Assembly: GCA_937974135.1 (NCBI GenBank)
Contig: CALJIH010000100.1
Location: 1 to 12,599 of the forward strand
Direction: 5' to 3'
Source: an uncultured Cocleimonas sp.
Lineage (GTDB): Bacteria; Pseudomonadota; Gammaproteobacteria; Thiotrichales; Thiotrichaceae
Length of the DNA: 12,599 bases
The translations under genes were made by a program, and so were the position numbers. Position 1 is the first letter of the stretch. Every line of letters starts with the position of its first letter. Shown piece after piece: positions 1 to 6,999 of the stretch. Under the pieces are notes generated by a model. It saw only the letters and a program-made list of their open reading frames with translations, did no database searches and was not told the DNA's origin.

Positions 1-144
1 AAAACTGCAACATCTAAGAAGTCTACTAAGAAAACTAAAAAGGAAAAGAAACCTTCTACAACTAAAAAGAAGACTACTAAAAAGAAAACCACAAAAAAGA
101 AGCCAGCTAAGAAGAAAACTACCAAGAAGAAAAAAAGTAGTTAA
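1..144 (+). CDS. C-terminal tail of a Lys/Thr-rich protein (partial, 5' end outside window)
   Basis: An open frame runs from the window edge to a TAA at 142-144 and encodes 47 residues made almost entirely of Lys, Thr, Ser, Pro and Ala, with repeated units such as TTKKK, KKPAKKK and KKTKKE. Tails like this occur on bacterial histone H1-like or AlgP-like DNA-binding proteins, and also as C-terminal extensions of DNA topoisomerase I and other nucleic-acid enzymes. The body of the protein is missing, so these cannot be separated. The strong positive charge implies nucleic-acid contact; this is inference. The reading frame is supported by the biased composition, by the absence of stops, and by a terminator about 60 bp downstream. 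The coding DNA is an A/AAG-rich low-complexity tract, prone to slippage and expected to vary in length between strains. Confidence 0.75.
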   Translation, partial: KTATSKKSTKKTKKEKKPSTTKKKTTKKKTTKKKPAKKKTTKKKKSS

Positions 145-201
145 TTTTATTAGTTAATCTGATGATTTCTAAGTATTCAGATCGTCGGATAAAATAGACT
201 G

Positions 202-239
202 AATAGCCAGTTTCTTTGCCAAGAACTGGCTATTTTTTA
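202..239 (+). terminator. Rho-independent terminator after the Lys-rich gene
   Basis: An inverted repeat pairs AATAGCCAGT (202-211) with ACTGGCTATT (225-234). The stem can extend as TCTT (213-216) with AAGA (221-224) around a TGCC loop if T212 bulges out. A T run follows at 233-238. It lies about 60 bp after the stop of the upstream gene and before galE, so galE probably has its own promoter in the roughly 50 bp that remain. Confidence 0.85.
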
Positions 240-290
240 TACAAAATTGTACTCTAAGTGCAATACATACTGAACAATACAATAATTATA

Positions 291-1313
291 ATGAATATAT
301 TAGTAACAGGTGGGGCAGGGTATATCGGCTCTCATACATGCATCGAACTACTTGATGCAGGTTACACACCAATCGTTTTAGATAATCTCTGTAATAGTTC
401 GACGATATCTTTAGATAGAGTTAAACAAATTACGGGACAAGAAATCACCTTTATTGAGGGCGATATTCGCGATAGTAGTAAACTTGATCAGGTTTTTAAT
501 CAGTTTGATATCTACGGTGTAATCCATTTTGCAGGATTAAAGGCAGTTGGTGAATCAGTTGCTAAACCATTTATGTATTACGATAATAATATCGCAGGCA
601 GTATCTGTTTGTTTAATGCAATGAATCGTCATAGCGTTAAACGTATTATTTTTAGTTCATCAGCCACTGTTTATGGAGACCCAGCTACAGTACCAATTGA
701 AGAACATTTTCCAACCAGTGCTACTAATCCATATGGTCGGTCAAAGCTTCATCTGGAAGAAATTCTTCGTGATATTTACGTTTCAGATAGTGCTTGGAAT
801 ATTGGTTTGTTACGTTATTTTAACCCCGTTGGAGCACATCCAAGTGGGTTAATTGGAGAAGATCCAAATGATATTCCAAATAATCTAATGCCTTACATAT
901 CTGGTGTTGCCGTGGGTAGATACGAGCAACTATCGGTATTTGGTGATGATTATGAAACAGAAGATGGAACCGGAGTGCGTGATTATATTCATGTGGTTGA
1001 TTTAGCAAAAGGTCATGTAAAGGCCTTACAAGCTTTTGAAAACAACAAGGTTGAAAACCTATACACGGTAAATTTAGGAACAGGAATAGGATACTCAGTG
1101 CTTGATATGGTGAACGCATTTGCCAAAGCTTCAGAAAAAGAAGTAGCGTATCAAATTGTCGACAGGCGACCTGGTGATATCGCCTGTTGTTATGCAAATC
1201 CTGCATTAGCTAAAGAGCTTTTAGGTTGGCAAGCAGAACATGGAGTTGAAGCCATGTGTGAAGATACTTGGCGCTGGCAAAGCAATAATCCTATGGGTTA
1301 TGAAAGTAGTTAA
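291..1313 (+). CDS. galE: UDP-glucose 4-epimerase
   Basis: Interconverts UDP-glucose and UDP-galactose in the cytoplasm using tightly bound NAD, feeding galactose into surface glycans and the Leloir pathway. The protein is an extended short-chain dehydrogenase of 340 residues, close to the 338 of E. coli GalE. The N-terminal Rossmann glycine motif TGGAGYIGSHT follows directly after the start MNILV. HFAGLKAVGES, the SSSATVYG serine motif and the catalytic YGRSK (Tyr and Lys of YxxxK) come in the usual order, followed by the substrate-binding RYFNPVGAHPSG segment. The start at 291 is chosen because it puts the Rossmann strand at the N-terminus; an in-frame GTG at 258 would add 11 residues with no family counterpart. 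No strong Shine-Dalgarno sequence is visible. The next gene, a polysaccharide-export lipoprotein 71 bp downstream, suggests a role in exopolysaccharide or lipopolysaccharide precursor supply. Confidence 0.96.
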   Translation: MNILVTGGAGYIGSHTCIELLDAGYTPIVLDNLCNSSTISLDRVKQITGQEITFIEGDIRDSSKLDQVFNQFDIYGVIHFAGLKAVGESVAKPFMYYDNNIAGSICLFNAMNRHSVKRIIFSSSATVYGDPATVPIEEHFPTSATNPYGRSKLHLEEILRDIYVSDSAWNIGLLRYFNPVGAHPSGLIGEDPNDIPNNLMPYISGVAVGRYEQLSVFGDDYETEDGTGVRDYIHVVDLAKGHVKALQAFENNKVENLYTVNLGTGIGYSVLDMVNAFAKASEKEVAYQIVDRRPGDIACCYANPALAKELLGWQAEHGVEAMCEDTWRWQSNNPMGYESS

Positions 1314-1384
1314 TTTGAACGAATAATTTATTAAAAATAAATCTAGTCATTGAATTTTAAACATTCACTAGAAGGATTAAAAAA

Positions 1385-2425
1385 ATGAAATTACAAATCT
1401 TATTATTAACCATATGTGCTGTAACAATAAGTGCATGTTCAAGCAGTACATATAAGCCAAGTGCATCTGAAACAGCTTCAGCAGCCAGAACAGTAGATGC
1501 GCTAAACAGTGGTTCGGTTTCTTCCACAACAGTCGCGGCAAATTCTACCAACAATCCGTTTTCTGCAACTGCGACTCCCAGGTATCCAGCTTCACAAGAA
1601 CCTGTTTTTACTACTAAAGTTGCAAATACGCCTACTGCCTCTAACCGTTTGACGGTGGGTGATGTTTTAGATGTTAATGTTTTTAAGGTTCCTGACTTAT
1701 CAGCCAAAGATTTAACCGTAGAATCAAGCGGTAACATTTCTTTACCTTTAGTAGGTAGTGTACCTGTAGCAGGTTTGAGCATTTCACAAGCAGAGCAGAG
1801 GATTACTCAGCGTTTAACTCAATTTATGCAATCCCCACAGGTAAGTATCAGTCGAACTAACAAAGCGATTGAAAAACGCGTTACTGTTGAAGGTGAGGTA
1901 ACCTCTCCTGGGGTATTTCCGATAAAAGGGAATTTAAGTTTCTTACAAGCGATCGCGTTGGCGAGAGGCTTATCAAGCTCAGGGGATTCTAAAAATGTGT
2001 ATTTCTACCGCAATGGACAACGCAGTATTGTTGATTTAGATCAAGTACGTACCGGTGTAATGCCTGATCCACAATTACGAGGTGATGATCGTATTGTTGT
2101 GATTAGAAGTGAAAAAAGAGTAACTGTCGAAGGTGAAGTTAGAACACCTGGTGTTTTTCCAATTACAGATAGATTAACTTTTTTACAAGCGATCGCATTG
2201 GCACAAGGGTTATCTGATGTAGGTGATTCTAGAAAAGTATTCTTTTACAGAAACGGACAACGATTCCTTGTAAATCTTGATCTGGTTAGGAATGGCACAA
2301 TCGCTGATCCACAATTACTTGGTGATGATCGCATAGTCGTAATGAAAGATGGAGCAAAGGTAAAAGAGAAGAAGATACTCGAATACATACCAGTGTTAAC
2401 ATCGCCCTTTACTATATTTAATTAA
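1385..2425 (+). CDS. Wza/KpsD-type polysaccharide export lipoprotein with tandem SLBB domains
   Basis: Predicted outer-membrane lipoprotein forming, or contributing to, the channel through which polysaccharide leaves the cell. It has a type II signal peptide with a lipobox ending ISAC, giving a lipidated Cys18, then a Ser/Thr/Ala-rich spacer (about 19-85). A Poly_export domain follows (about 86-160, starting NRLTVGDVLDVNVF). Two SLBB domains of exactly 80 residues come next (164-243 and 244-323), each opening KRVTVEGEV and containing FLQAIALA and LGDDRIVV or RGDDRIVV. The last 20 or so residues are partly hydrophobic and may correspond to a short membrane-spanning tail. The length of 346 is near Wza (379). 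The Shine-Dalgarno GAAGGA (1371-1376) is well placed for the ATG at 1385. No Wzc-like kinase, flippase or glycosyltransferase is in the window, so its polymer is unknown. Confidence 0.9.
   Translation: MKLQILLLTICAVTISACSSSTYKPSASETASAARTVDALNSGSVSSTTVAANSTNNPFSATATPRYPASQEPVFTTKVANTPTASNRLTVGDVLDVNVFKVPDLSAKDLTVESSGNISLPLVGSVPVAGLSISQAEQRITQRLTQFMQSPQVSISRTNKAIEKRVTVEGEVTSPGVFPIKGNLSFLQAIALARGLSSSGDSKNVYFYRNGQRSIVDLDQVRTGVMPDPQLRGDDRIVVIRSEKRVTVEGEVRTPGVFPITDRLTFLQAIALAQGLSDVGDSRKVFFYRNGQRFLVNLDLVRNGTIADPQLLGDDRIVVMKDGAKVKEKKILEYIPVLTSPFTIFN
1874..2353 (+). repeat. Tandem 240-bp in-frame repeat encoding two SLBB domains
   Basis: The segments 1874-2113 and 2114-2353 are direct, contiguous copies with a period of exactly 240 bp (80 codons) and no insertions or deletions. 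Most residues are identical, for example RVTVEGEV, PGVFPI, FLQAIALA, FYRNGQR and ADPQL/PDPQL. Some stretches are identical in the DNA, including TTACAAGCGATCGC in both copies. Many other codons differ at the third base, so the duplication is not brand new or has been only partly homogenised. SLBB domains are often repeated in this family, but usually diverge far more. Confidence 0.9.
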
Positions 2426-2448
2426 ATCTAAGCCAATAATAGCTAATT

Positions 2449-2518
2449 AAAAAGACACCCCCCCACTTTTAACGGTTCTTGCAGAGAAAACGTCTAAAAG
2501 TAGGGGGGTGTCTTTTTT
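2449..2518. terminator. Strong bidirectional terminator between convergent genes
   Basis: The arms at 2449-2463 and 2503-2517 pair perfectly over 15 bp (A-rich end, GACA, then a C run against a G run). After a C/A mismatch, the stem continues as ACTTTTA (2465-2471) with TAAAAGT (2495-2501), and then ACG with CGT around one bulged C. T runs flank the hairpin on both strands. It lies 23 bp past the stop of the export lipoprotein gene and 15 bp past the stop of the convergent hydrolase gene, so it can end transcription from both sides. The right arm recurs exactly at 8297-8319. Confidence 0.93.
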
Positions 2519-2533
2519 ATACTATGACTGTAT

Positions 2534-3262
2534 TTAGTGATACAAAAACGCTTTAACTATTTGATTAAACTCGTTGGGTTTTTCTAAATGCGTATTGTGT
2601 GCTGAATTGGGAATACCCGTAATTGTTGAATTTGGAATATTGTTATTTAACAAAGTTTGTTGGGAGATATCATAGGTCCTATCTTGCTCTCCATACAGAA
2701 TTAACGTTTCTTGCTTAATATTTTTTAGATTATCAACACCATTCCACTTTTGCATCGCTTTTAAACCGCCGATATAGGCATCAAAGTTTGCTCGATGTGC
2801 TAAGGCCTCAGCATCAGAAAAATCTATATTATTTTTATAATCCATAAACCAACTAGCAACCGCGGTTGAGATACCATTGAGATAGTTGTCTTTGCTGGCT
2901 TTAGCTAGGCTAATTGACATTCTTTCGAATCGACTAGGAACATCACCAATTGGCCCTGTGCCATACAGAATCAATTTATTAATACGATCGGGAATTTGCC
3001 TAGTTACTTCTTGCGCAATCATCCCTCCCATTGAATGCCCAATAAGGTCAAATTTCCCATTAGTTTCTTGATTGACTTGCTCAATGACTGATTCGGCGAA
3101 TTCTTCAATACTAGCGCAGACTTTTTCATCCGATCTATTGCCATAACCAGGTAATTGGACTTTTATTATATTCGCATAATCGGCTAAAACGTCTTGTTTA
3201 AACCAGTAATCTCTTCCACTGAGAAAACCATGAATAACGACCAGATAGTTTTTCTTAGACAT
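2534..3262 (-). CDS. Alpha/beta hydrolase (serine esterase family), last gene of the transporter operon
   Basis: Cytoplasmic hydrolase of 242 residues with no signal peptide. It shows the full alpha/beta-hydrolase signature: an oxyanion-hole HGF at 11-13, the nucleophile elbow GHSMGG with Ser77, an acid in GEQDR (Asp194), and the catalytic His in SAHNTH (His222). The overall shape is that of BioH/MenH-like or 3-oxoadipate enol-lactonase-like enzymes, which are too similar in sequence to allow a substrate call. It starts 12 bp after the proW stop, and its Shine-Dalgarno AAGG overlaps that stop codon, so it is almost certainly co-transcribed and translationally linked with proXVW. Such a gene is not part of the classical ProU/Opu transporter. 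It may hydrolyse an imported ester, such as a choline or carnitine ester, or the position may be a chance operon joining; both are inference. Confidence 0.88.
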   Translation of the reverse strand: MSKKNYLVVIHGFLSGRDYWFKQDVLADYANIIKVQLPGYGNRSDEKVCASIEEFAESVIEQVNQETNGKFDLIGHSMGGMIAQEVTRQIPDRINKLILYGTGPIGDVPSRFERMSISLAKASKDNYLNGISTAVASWFMDYKNNIDFSDAEALAHRANFDAYIGGLKAMQKWNGVDNLKNIKQETLILYGEQDRTYDISQQTLLNNNIPNSTITGIPNSAHNTHLEKPNEFNQIVKAFLYH

Positions 3263-3274
3263 TTCGCAAAAACC

Positions 3275-4831
3275 TTACGATTCGCGCTTACCTTGAACGA
3301 TTCGATCAAGAATCATGGCACAGAATAGAATTGCAAAACCTGCAAGAATTCCTTGTCCTACGTTTGCATACTGTAACGCTTCAAGTACATCTTCACCGAG
3401 ACCTTTTGCACCGATAAGAGAGGCCACAACGACCATTGCTAAGCTCAACATAATGGTTTGGTTGATACCTGCACGTATCGATGGTGCAGCTAAAGGAAGA
3501 TCAACTTTGGTTAACAAATACCATTTACTCGCACCGAAAGAGGCCGCGGCTTCACGAACGCTTTCTGGAACGCCTCTTAACCCCAAAACGGTTAAGCGAA
3601 CGACGGGTGTTCCTCCAAAAATCATAGTGGTTACAACCGCGGCTGGTTTTCCGGTACCAAAAAACGCAATAACAGGAATCATGAATACAAATGCAGGCAT
3701 GGTTTGCATAAAGTCCATAATGGGTCGAATAAAGGAATAAAAACGCTCTCGCCTTGCACAGAACATTCCTAACGGAATACCAATAATGATTGATAGCACT
3801 GCTGCCGTTCCTAATAACGCAAGTGTTGTCATTGCCTTTTCCCAAAAGCCAAGTAAGCCCATATATGAGAGAAATGCACCAGAGTAAATCGCTGCAGTAG
3901 TCCCTGCGGACAACCACGTCAATAAGATAATAAAGCTCGCGATCACCATCCAAGGCGTTTGCACTAGTATGAGTTCCATACCATCAAGAACAAAGCGAAT
4001 GCCTTTGGTAATCATATCGAAAAATGCTTCACCGTTCTTAACCGCAAAAGCAAAAAAGTCTTCTACCCATTTTATGCTCGTTAAGCGAATGCCTCGATCG
4101 GTTGGAAAATCCATAAGTAATGAAAATGTGCCTGGAAAGCTATAATGAATTGCAGTGGCAACGGTGGTTATTAATACAAAAAGGACTGATAAGCCGATAT
4201 TTCTCTGATTCATACCTCTAGATATTTGAGGATCAGATAACCAATCAGAAAAACGTCTTTCTAATAGTGTATTTGCAATAATAGCTTGGACTAATTTTAT
4301 CAATAGTAGGGCAGCTAAACCAGTCATAGCAATAGTAAAGCCAGTGCTTTCAAGCTGTTGTGCTTCTAATTTAATACCTCCAATAGAACTTTCGAGTGAA
4401 TCGACTGTACGTTTATAAACATCTATTTTGTCAGTATTATTCTCGATTGCTGAGGCAAGTTGTTGCTTACGGAGTTCTAAGGTTCCTTCGATTTTTGCTA
4501 TGCGCGCCCAAGCGTCAGAGGCGAGATCACCAAATAAGCCTCGTATGATTTGCACGATGGCAAAAATTTCGAGAATCAAAAAGCTCAATCCCCAGTTCCA
4601 CATGCTTCTTGCACAAAACCAAATGGGTCCTAAAATTCCTGCCCAAAGGTTAAATGTCCATGAGAAGCTCGATTTATTTCCAATTTTTCTAAACTGTTTT
4701 AAGTAATAATCTTCATTCGTTTTTACAAACTGAGGGATATGACTTTCGCGTTCTTTAGCAAATTGGTCACTATTTCCACGCAGTAATTCATCACTGGCAC
4801 TGGTAGGGTTTTCTTTTGCATGCTCGCTCAT
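3275..4831 (-). CDS. proW: ProW-like compatible-solute ABC transporter permease with long N-terminal extension
   Basis: Inner-membrane permease of a betaine/proline/TMAO-type importer. The C-terminal half (about 290-515) is the standard binding-protein-dependent permease domain. Its EAA loop at 427-452 (EAAASFGASKW, then LP) docks on the ATPase, and MPAFVFMIPVIAFFGTGKP and IMLSLAMVVVASLIGAKGLGEDV are typical of ProW/OpuAB. The protein is 518 residues against about 354 for E. coli ProW. The N-terminal extension has a hydrophilic start (1-55) and a Trp/Phe-rich hydrophobic stretch (56-100, with SFSWTFNLWAGILGPIWF). A charged, probably coiled-coil segment (about 106-162) follows, and two further membrane segments (about 166-186 and 211-230) precede the core. 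The ATG overlaps the proV stop as ATGA, indicating translational coupling. The extra region could fold back on the transporter or bind a partner; this is inference. Confidence 0.93.
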   Translation of the reverse strand: MSEHAKENPTSASDELLRGNSDQFAKERESHIPQFVKTNEDYYLKQFRKIGNKSSFSWTFNLWAGILGPIWFCARSMWNWGLSFLILEIFAIVQIIRGLFGDLASDAWARIAKIEGTLELRKQQLASAIENNTDKIDVYKRTVDSLESSIGGIKLEAQQLESTGFTIAMTGLAALLLIKLVQAIIANTLLERRFSDWLSDPQISRGMNQRNIGLSVLFVLITTVATAIHYSFPGTFSLLMDFPTDRGIRLTSIKWVEDFFAFAVKNGEAFFDMITKGIRFVLDGMELILVQTPWMVIASFIILLTWLSAGTTAAIYSGAFLSYMGLLGFWEKAMTTLALLGTAAVLSIIIGIPLGMFCARRERFYSFIRPIMDFMQTMPAFVFMIPVIAFFGTGKPAAVVTTMIFGGTPVVRLTVLGLRGVPESVREAAASFGASKWYLLTKVDLPLAAPSIRAGINQTIMLSLAMVVVASLIGAKGLGEDVLEALQYANVGQGILAGFAILFCAMILDRIVQGKRES

Positions 4832-5904
4832 GATGTTTCTGCCCCCTCAATTACTGTCTGTAAAATATCAGCTCGGTTGATGACACCCACTTGTTTTCCT
4901 TGATCCTCTACTAGAATTGGTGACTCATTATCAATAGCTAACTGTATTAATTCGCTCAATGACGCATCCTCATTAGCGGTTGGTGAATCTTTTGGAACTT
5001 CTCCGAATGATTGAATGTATTCTTCAATCGGTTTCATGACAGCGTGTGCTTTAACGATCTTCAAGCGTGAAATACCCGCAACAAAATCTGCCACATAATC
5101 ATCTGCTGGATTCATCACAATATCTTCTGCAGTTCCAACTTGAACTAAACGACCATCGCGCATTATGGCAATACGGTCGCCGACTCTTACGGCTTCATCA
5201 AGGTCGTGGGTAATAAATACTGTGGTTTTTTTCAAAACAGCAGATAGCTTAATAAATTCATCTTGTAGTTGACGTCGAATTAAAGGATCCAAGGCACTGA
5301 ATGGCTCATCCATCAATAGAACCTCAGGGTCGGCAGCTAATGCTCTGGCAAGTCCTACACGTTGTTGCATCCCTCCTGACAATTCGTGCGCATATTTATT
5401 ACCCCAAGCATCTAGCTCAACGCTTTTCAACATATGTGCCGCACGGCGTAGGCGTTCGTTTTTGTTAACCTTGCGAATTTCTAATGGCATCGCTACGTTA
5501 TCTAATACCGAACGATGCGGCAATAACGCAAAGTTTTGAAAAACCATGCTGATTTTTTCATTACGAAAGTCTTGTAAGGCCTTGGTACCAAGACTCATTA
5601 CATCTACGCCATCAATTAAAATCTTACCCGCTGTGGGTTCTAATAATCGATTAAAGTGACGCACCAGTGTCGATTTACCGCTGCCTGACAAACCCATTAC
5701 ACAGAAAATTTCTCCGCGTTTTATATCGAAGCTGACATCTGCAACTCCAACAACTGCGTTAAATTCTTCTAGTACTTCGGCTTTACTTAAATTTTTTTCT
5801 TGAACAGCTTTTAAAGCTTCATCAGCTCTATCGCCAAATATTTTCCATACCTTTGATACTTGAATTGCAATATCATCGGCTGCTTTATCTTGTGATTCTG
5901 ACAC
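4828..5904 (-). CDS. proV: ProV-like ABC transporter ATP-binding protein
   Basis: ATPase subunit driving solute import with ProW and ProX. Visible motifs are Walker A GLSGSGKST (71-79), the Q-loop Gln123 in VFQNFALLPH, the signature LSGGMQQR (175-182), Walker B VLLMDEP (195-201) and the switch His233 in ITHD. The first 50 residues carry the ProV/OpuAA-type N-terminal extension before the core domain. Residues about 285-350 form a short C-terminal regulatory segment resembling a single CBS-type unit (SPILVEDQGKQVGVINR); in ProU/OpuA-type transporters such domains sense ionic strength. The length of 358 is somewhat below E. coli ProV (400), which has two CBS units. The start is GTG at 5904; in-frame stops lie just upstream and no nearby ATG fits. 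A weak AGG lies about 8 nt before it, so translation may be modest relative to proX. Confidence 0.95.
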   Translation of the reverse strand: MSESQDKAADDIAIQVSKVWKIFGDRADEALKAVQEKNLSKAEVLEEFNAVVGVADVSFDIKRGEIFCVMGLSGSGKSTLVRHFNRLLEPTAGKILIDGVDVMSLGTKALQDFRNEKISMVFQNFALLPHRSVLDNVAMPLEIRKVNKNERLRRAAHMLKSVELDAWGNKYAHELSGGMQQRVGLARALAADPEVLLMDEPFSALDPLIRRQLQDEFIKLSAVLKKTTVFITHDLDEAVRVGDRIAIMRDGRLVQVGTAEDIVMNPADDYVADFVAGISRLKIVKAHAVMKPIEEYIQSFGEVPKDSPTANEDASLSELIQLAIDNESPILVEDQGKQVGVINRADILQTVIEGAETS

Positions 5905-5954
5905 GTAGGAAACCTGAAATTAAAGATTGATTCACCATGTTGGTGACATTTGAA

Positions 5955-5979
5955 CTGTCCCTCTAGAAAAGAGGGACAG
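5955..5979 (-). promoter_or_regulatory. Intercistronic stem-loop between proX and proV
   Basis: CTGTCCCTCT (5955-5964) pairs perfectly over 10 bp with AGAGGGACAG (5970-5979) around a 5-nt loop, inside the 103-bp gap between proX and proV. On the transcribed minus strand no T run follows, so it is unlikely to be a full terminator. In operons led by a periplasmic binding-protein gene, such hairpins typically shield the upstream message from 3' exonucleases, giving more binding protein than transporter. That role is inferred here. Confidence 0.7.
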
Positions 5980-6007
5980 GTAAAACATATTAATATAGTT
6001 TGTTAAA

Positions 6008-6973
6008 TTAAAGACCTAACCATGCATCTACACGATCAGAATTCTTCGTGATCCACTCTTTTGCAACTTCACCTGGCTCACGACCTTTACCAGAAATTTC
6101 ATAAGCGAATCCACTTACATCATCTGCTTTAAGACCAAAGCGACCAAAGAATTCTGCAATTGCTGGAGATCTCTCTTTCAGAGATTTAGACCATGCGATT
6201 TGTACATTCTTAAGCGCATCTTTAGTAGCAACACTAGACTCTTTGTACCAATCTGGTGAATCAGAAGGCTGAACCATTTTGTATTTATCAGGATTGAAAG
6301 TTGGCTCTGAAAGCATGTTTACATCAAACATAAACCAAACAGCATGAGGCTTGTAGCAATAGAATGCATAACCTTCACCTTTCGCTACTGCATCTTTGAT
6401 ACGAGCTGTTTTAACACTTTCGTCTGCGCGAATTGGCTCAATAAAAGAGAGTAGATCATAATCACGAACTTTCACTTCATTTACATTTGCTGAGGCCCAA
6501 CCTGGAGCACCTATCCACATTTCACCTTTACCGTTGCCGTCGCTATCCATTTTCTTAGCAACGTCAGGACGACCTAAATCTGCGATATCAGTAATTTTGT
6601 TTTCTTCAGCGAATTTCTTCGGTACACAGAAACCTTGGTTTCCTTCGTATGGGTTTTGGCTTAACTGTACTGTGCCTGCGCCATCAACATACTTTTTAGT
6701 AAAACTTTCTTGGTTTGGTAACCAAACATCTGGATGTACATCAATATCACCTTTACCTTGGTCCATACCTTGGAAGATAGTAGCATTATTACCTGGTACC
6801 AATTCAGCTTCGCCACCTATACGCTCTGTAACAACAGCTGCAAGTAAATGAGCAATTGCTTGTGCTCCTGTCCAAGATGGTACTCCGATCTTAACTTTTT
6901 CGGCACTCATTGCTGATAAAGAGGTTAAGCTCACAGCAACGCCTAAAGTAAGGCTAAGTAATGTTTTTTTCAT
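6008..6973 (-). CDS. proX: ProX/TmoX-like periplasmic quaternary-amine binding protein
   Basis: Periplasmic receptor delivering a small zwitterionic solute (glycine betaine, proline betaine, or possibly trimethylamine N-oxide) to ProW/ProV. It is an OpuAC-domain protein of 321 residues. The Sec signal peptide starts MKKTLL and probably cleaves after AMSA (residue 24). Tryptophans suited to a cation-pi cage stand at W34 (VPSWTG), W84 (VHPDVWLPNQ), W153, W159 (GAPGWAS), W213 and W242 (SDSPDWY). C116 and C206 may form a disulfide. Residues 143-151 (DSDGNGKGE) look like a calcium-binding loop. From memory, VHP-VWLPNQ, GEM-IGAPGWAS and QP-D-PDW recall TmoX of marine bacteria more than E. coli ProX; this was not checked by search. 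It is first in the operon with a strong Shine-Dalgarno GAAGGAG (6980-6986 on the complement), consistent with high expression. Confidence 0.92.
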   Translation of the reverse strand: MKKTLLSLTLGVAVSLTSLSAMSAEKVKIGVPSWTGAQAIAHLLAAVVTERIGGEAELVPGNNATIFQGMDQGKGDIDVHPDVWLPNQESFTKKYVDGAGTVQLSQNPYEGNQGFCVPKKFAEENKITDIADLGRPDVAKKMDSDGNGKGEMWIGAPGWASANVNEVKVRDYDLLSFIEPIRADESVKTARIKDAVAKGEGYAFYCYKPHAVWFMFDVNMLSEPTFNPDKYKMVQPSDSPDWYKESSVATKDALKNVQIAWSKSLKERSPAIAEFFGRFGLKADDVSGFAYEISGKGREPGEVAKEWITKNSDRVDAWLGL

Positions 6974-6999
6974 TTTTAACTCCTTCGATAATTATGTTT

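Noticed and set aside
258..290. GTG-initiated N-terminal extension of GalE
   Set aside because: It would place 11 unrelated residues before the Rossmann strand; the ATG at 291 matches the family start and length.
1357..1782. 141-residue antisense ORF opposite the export lipoprotein gene
   Set aside because: It is the complement of a Ser/Thr/Ala-rich coding region; it has no start context or recognisable motif.
3552..3953. 133-residue ORF in another frame of proW (minus strand)
   Set aside because: It overlaps the permease core, which has clear motifs; the product is Cys/Tyr/His-rich without family features, so it is a shadow frame.
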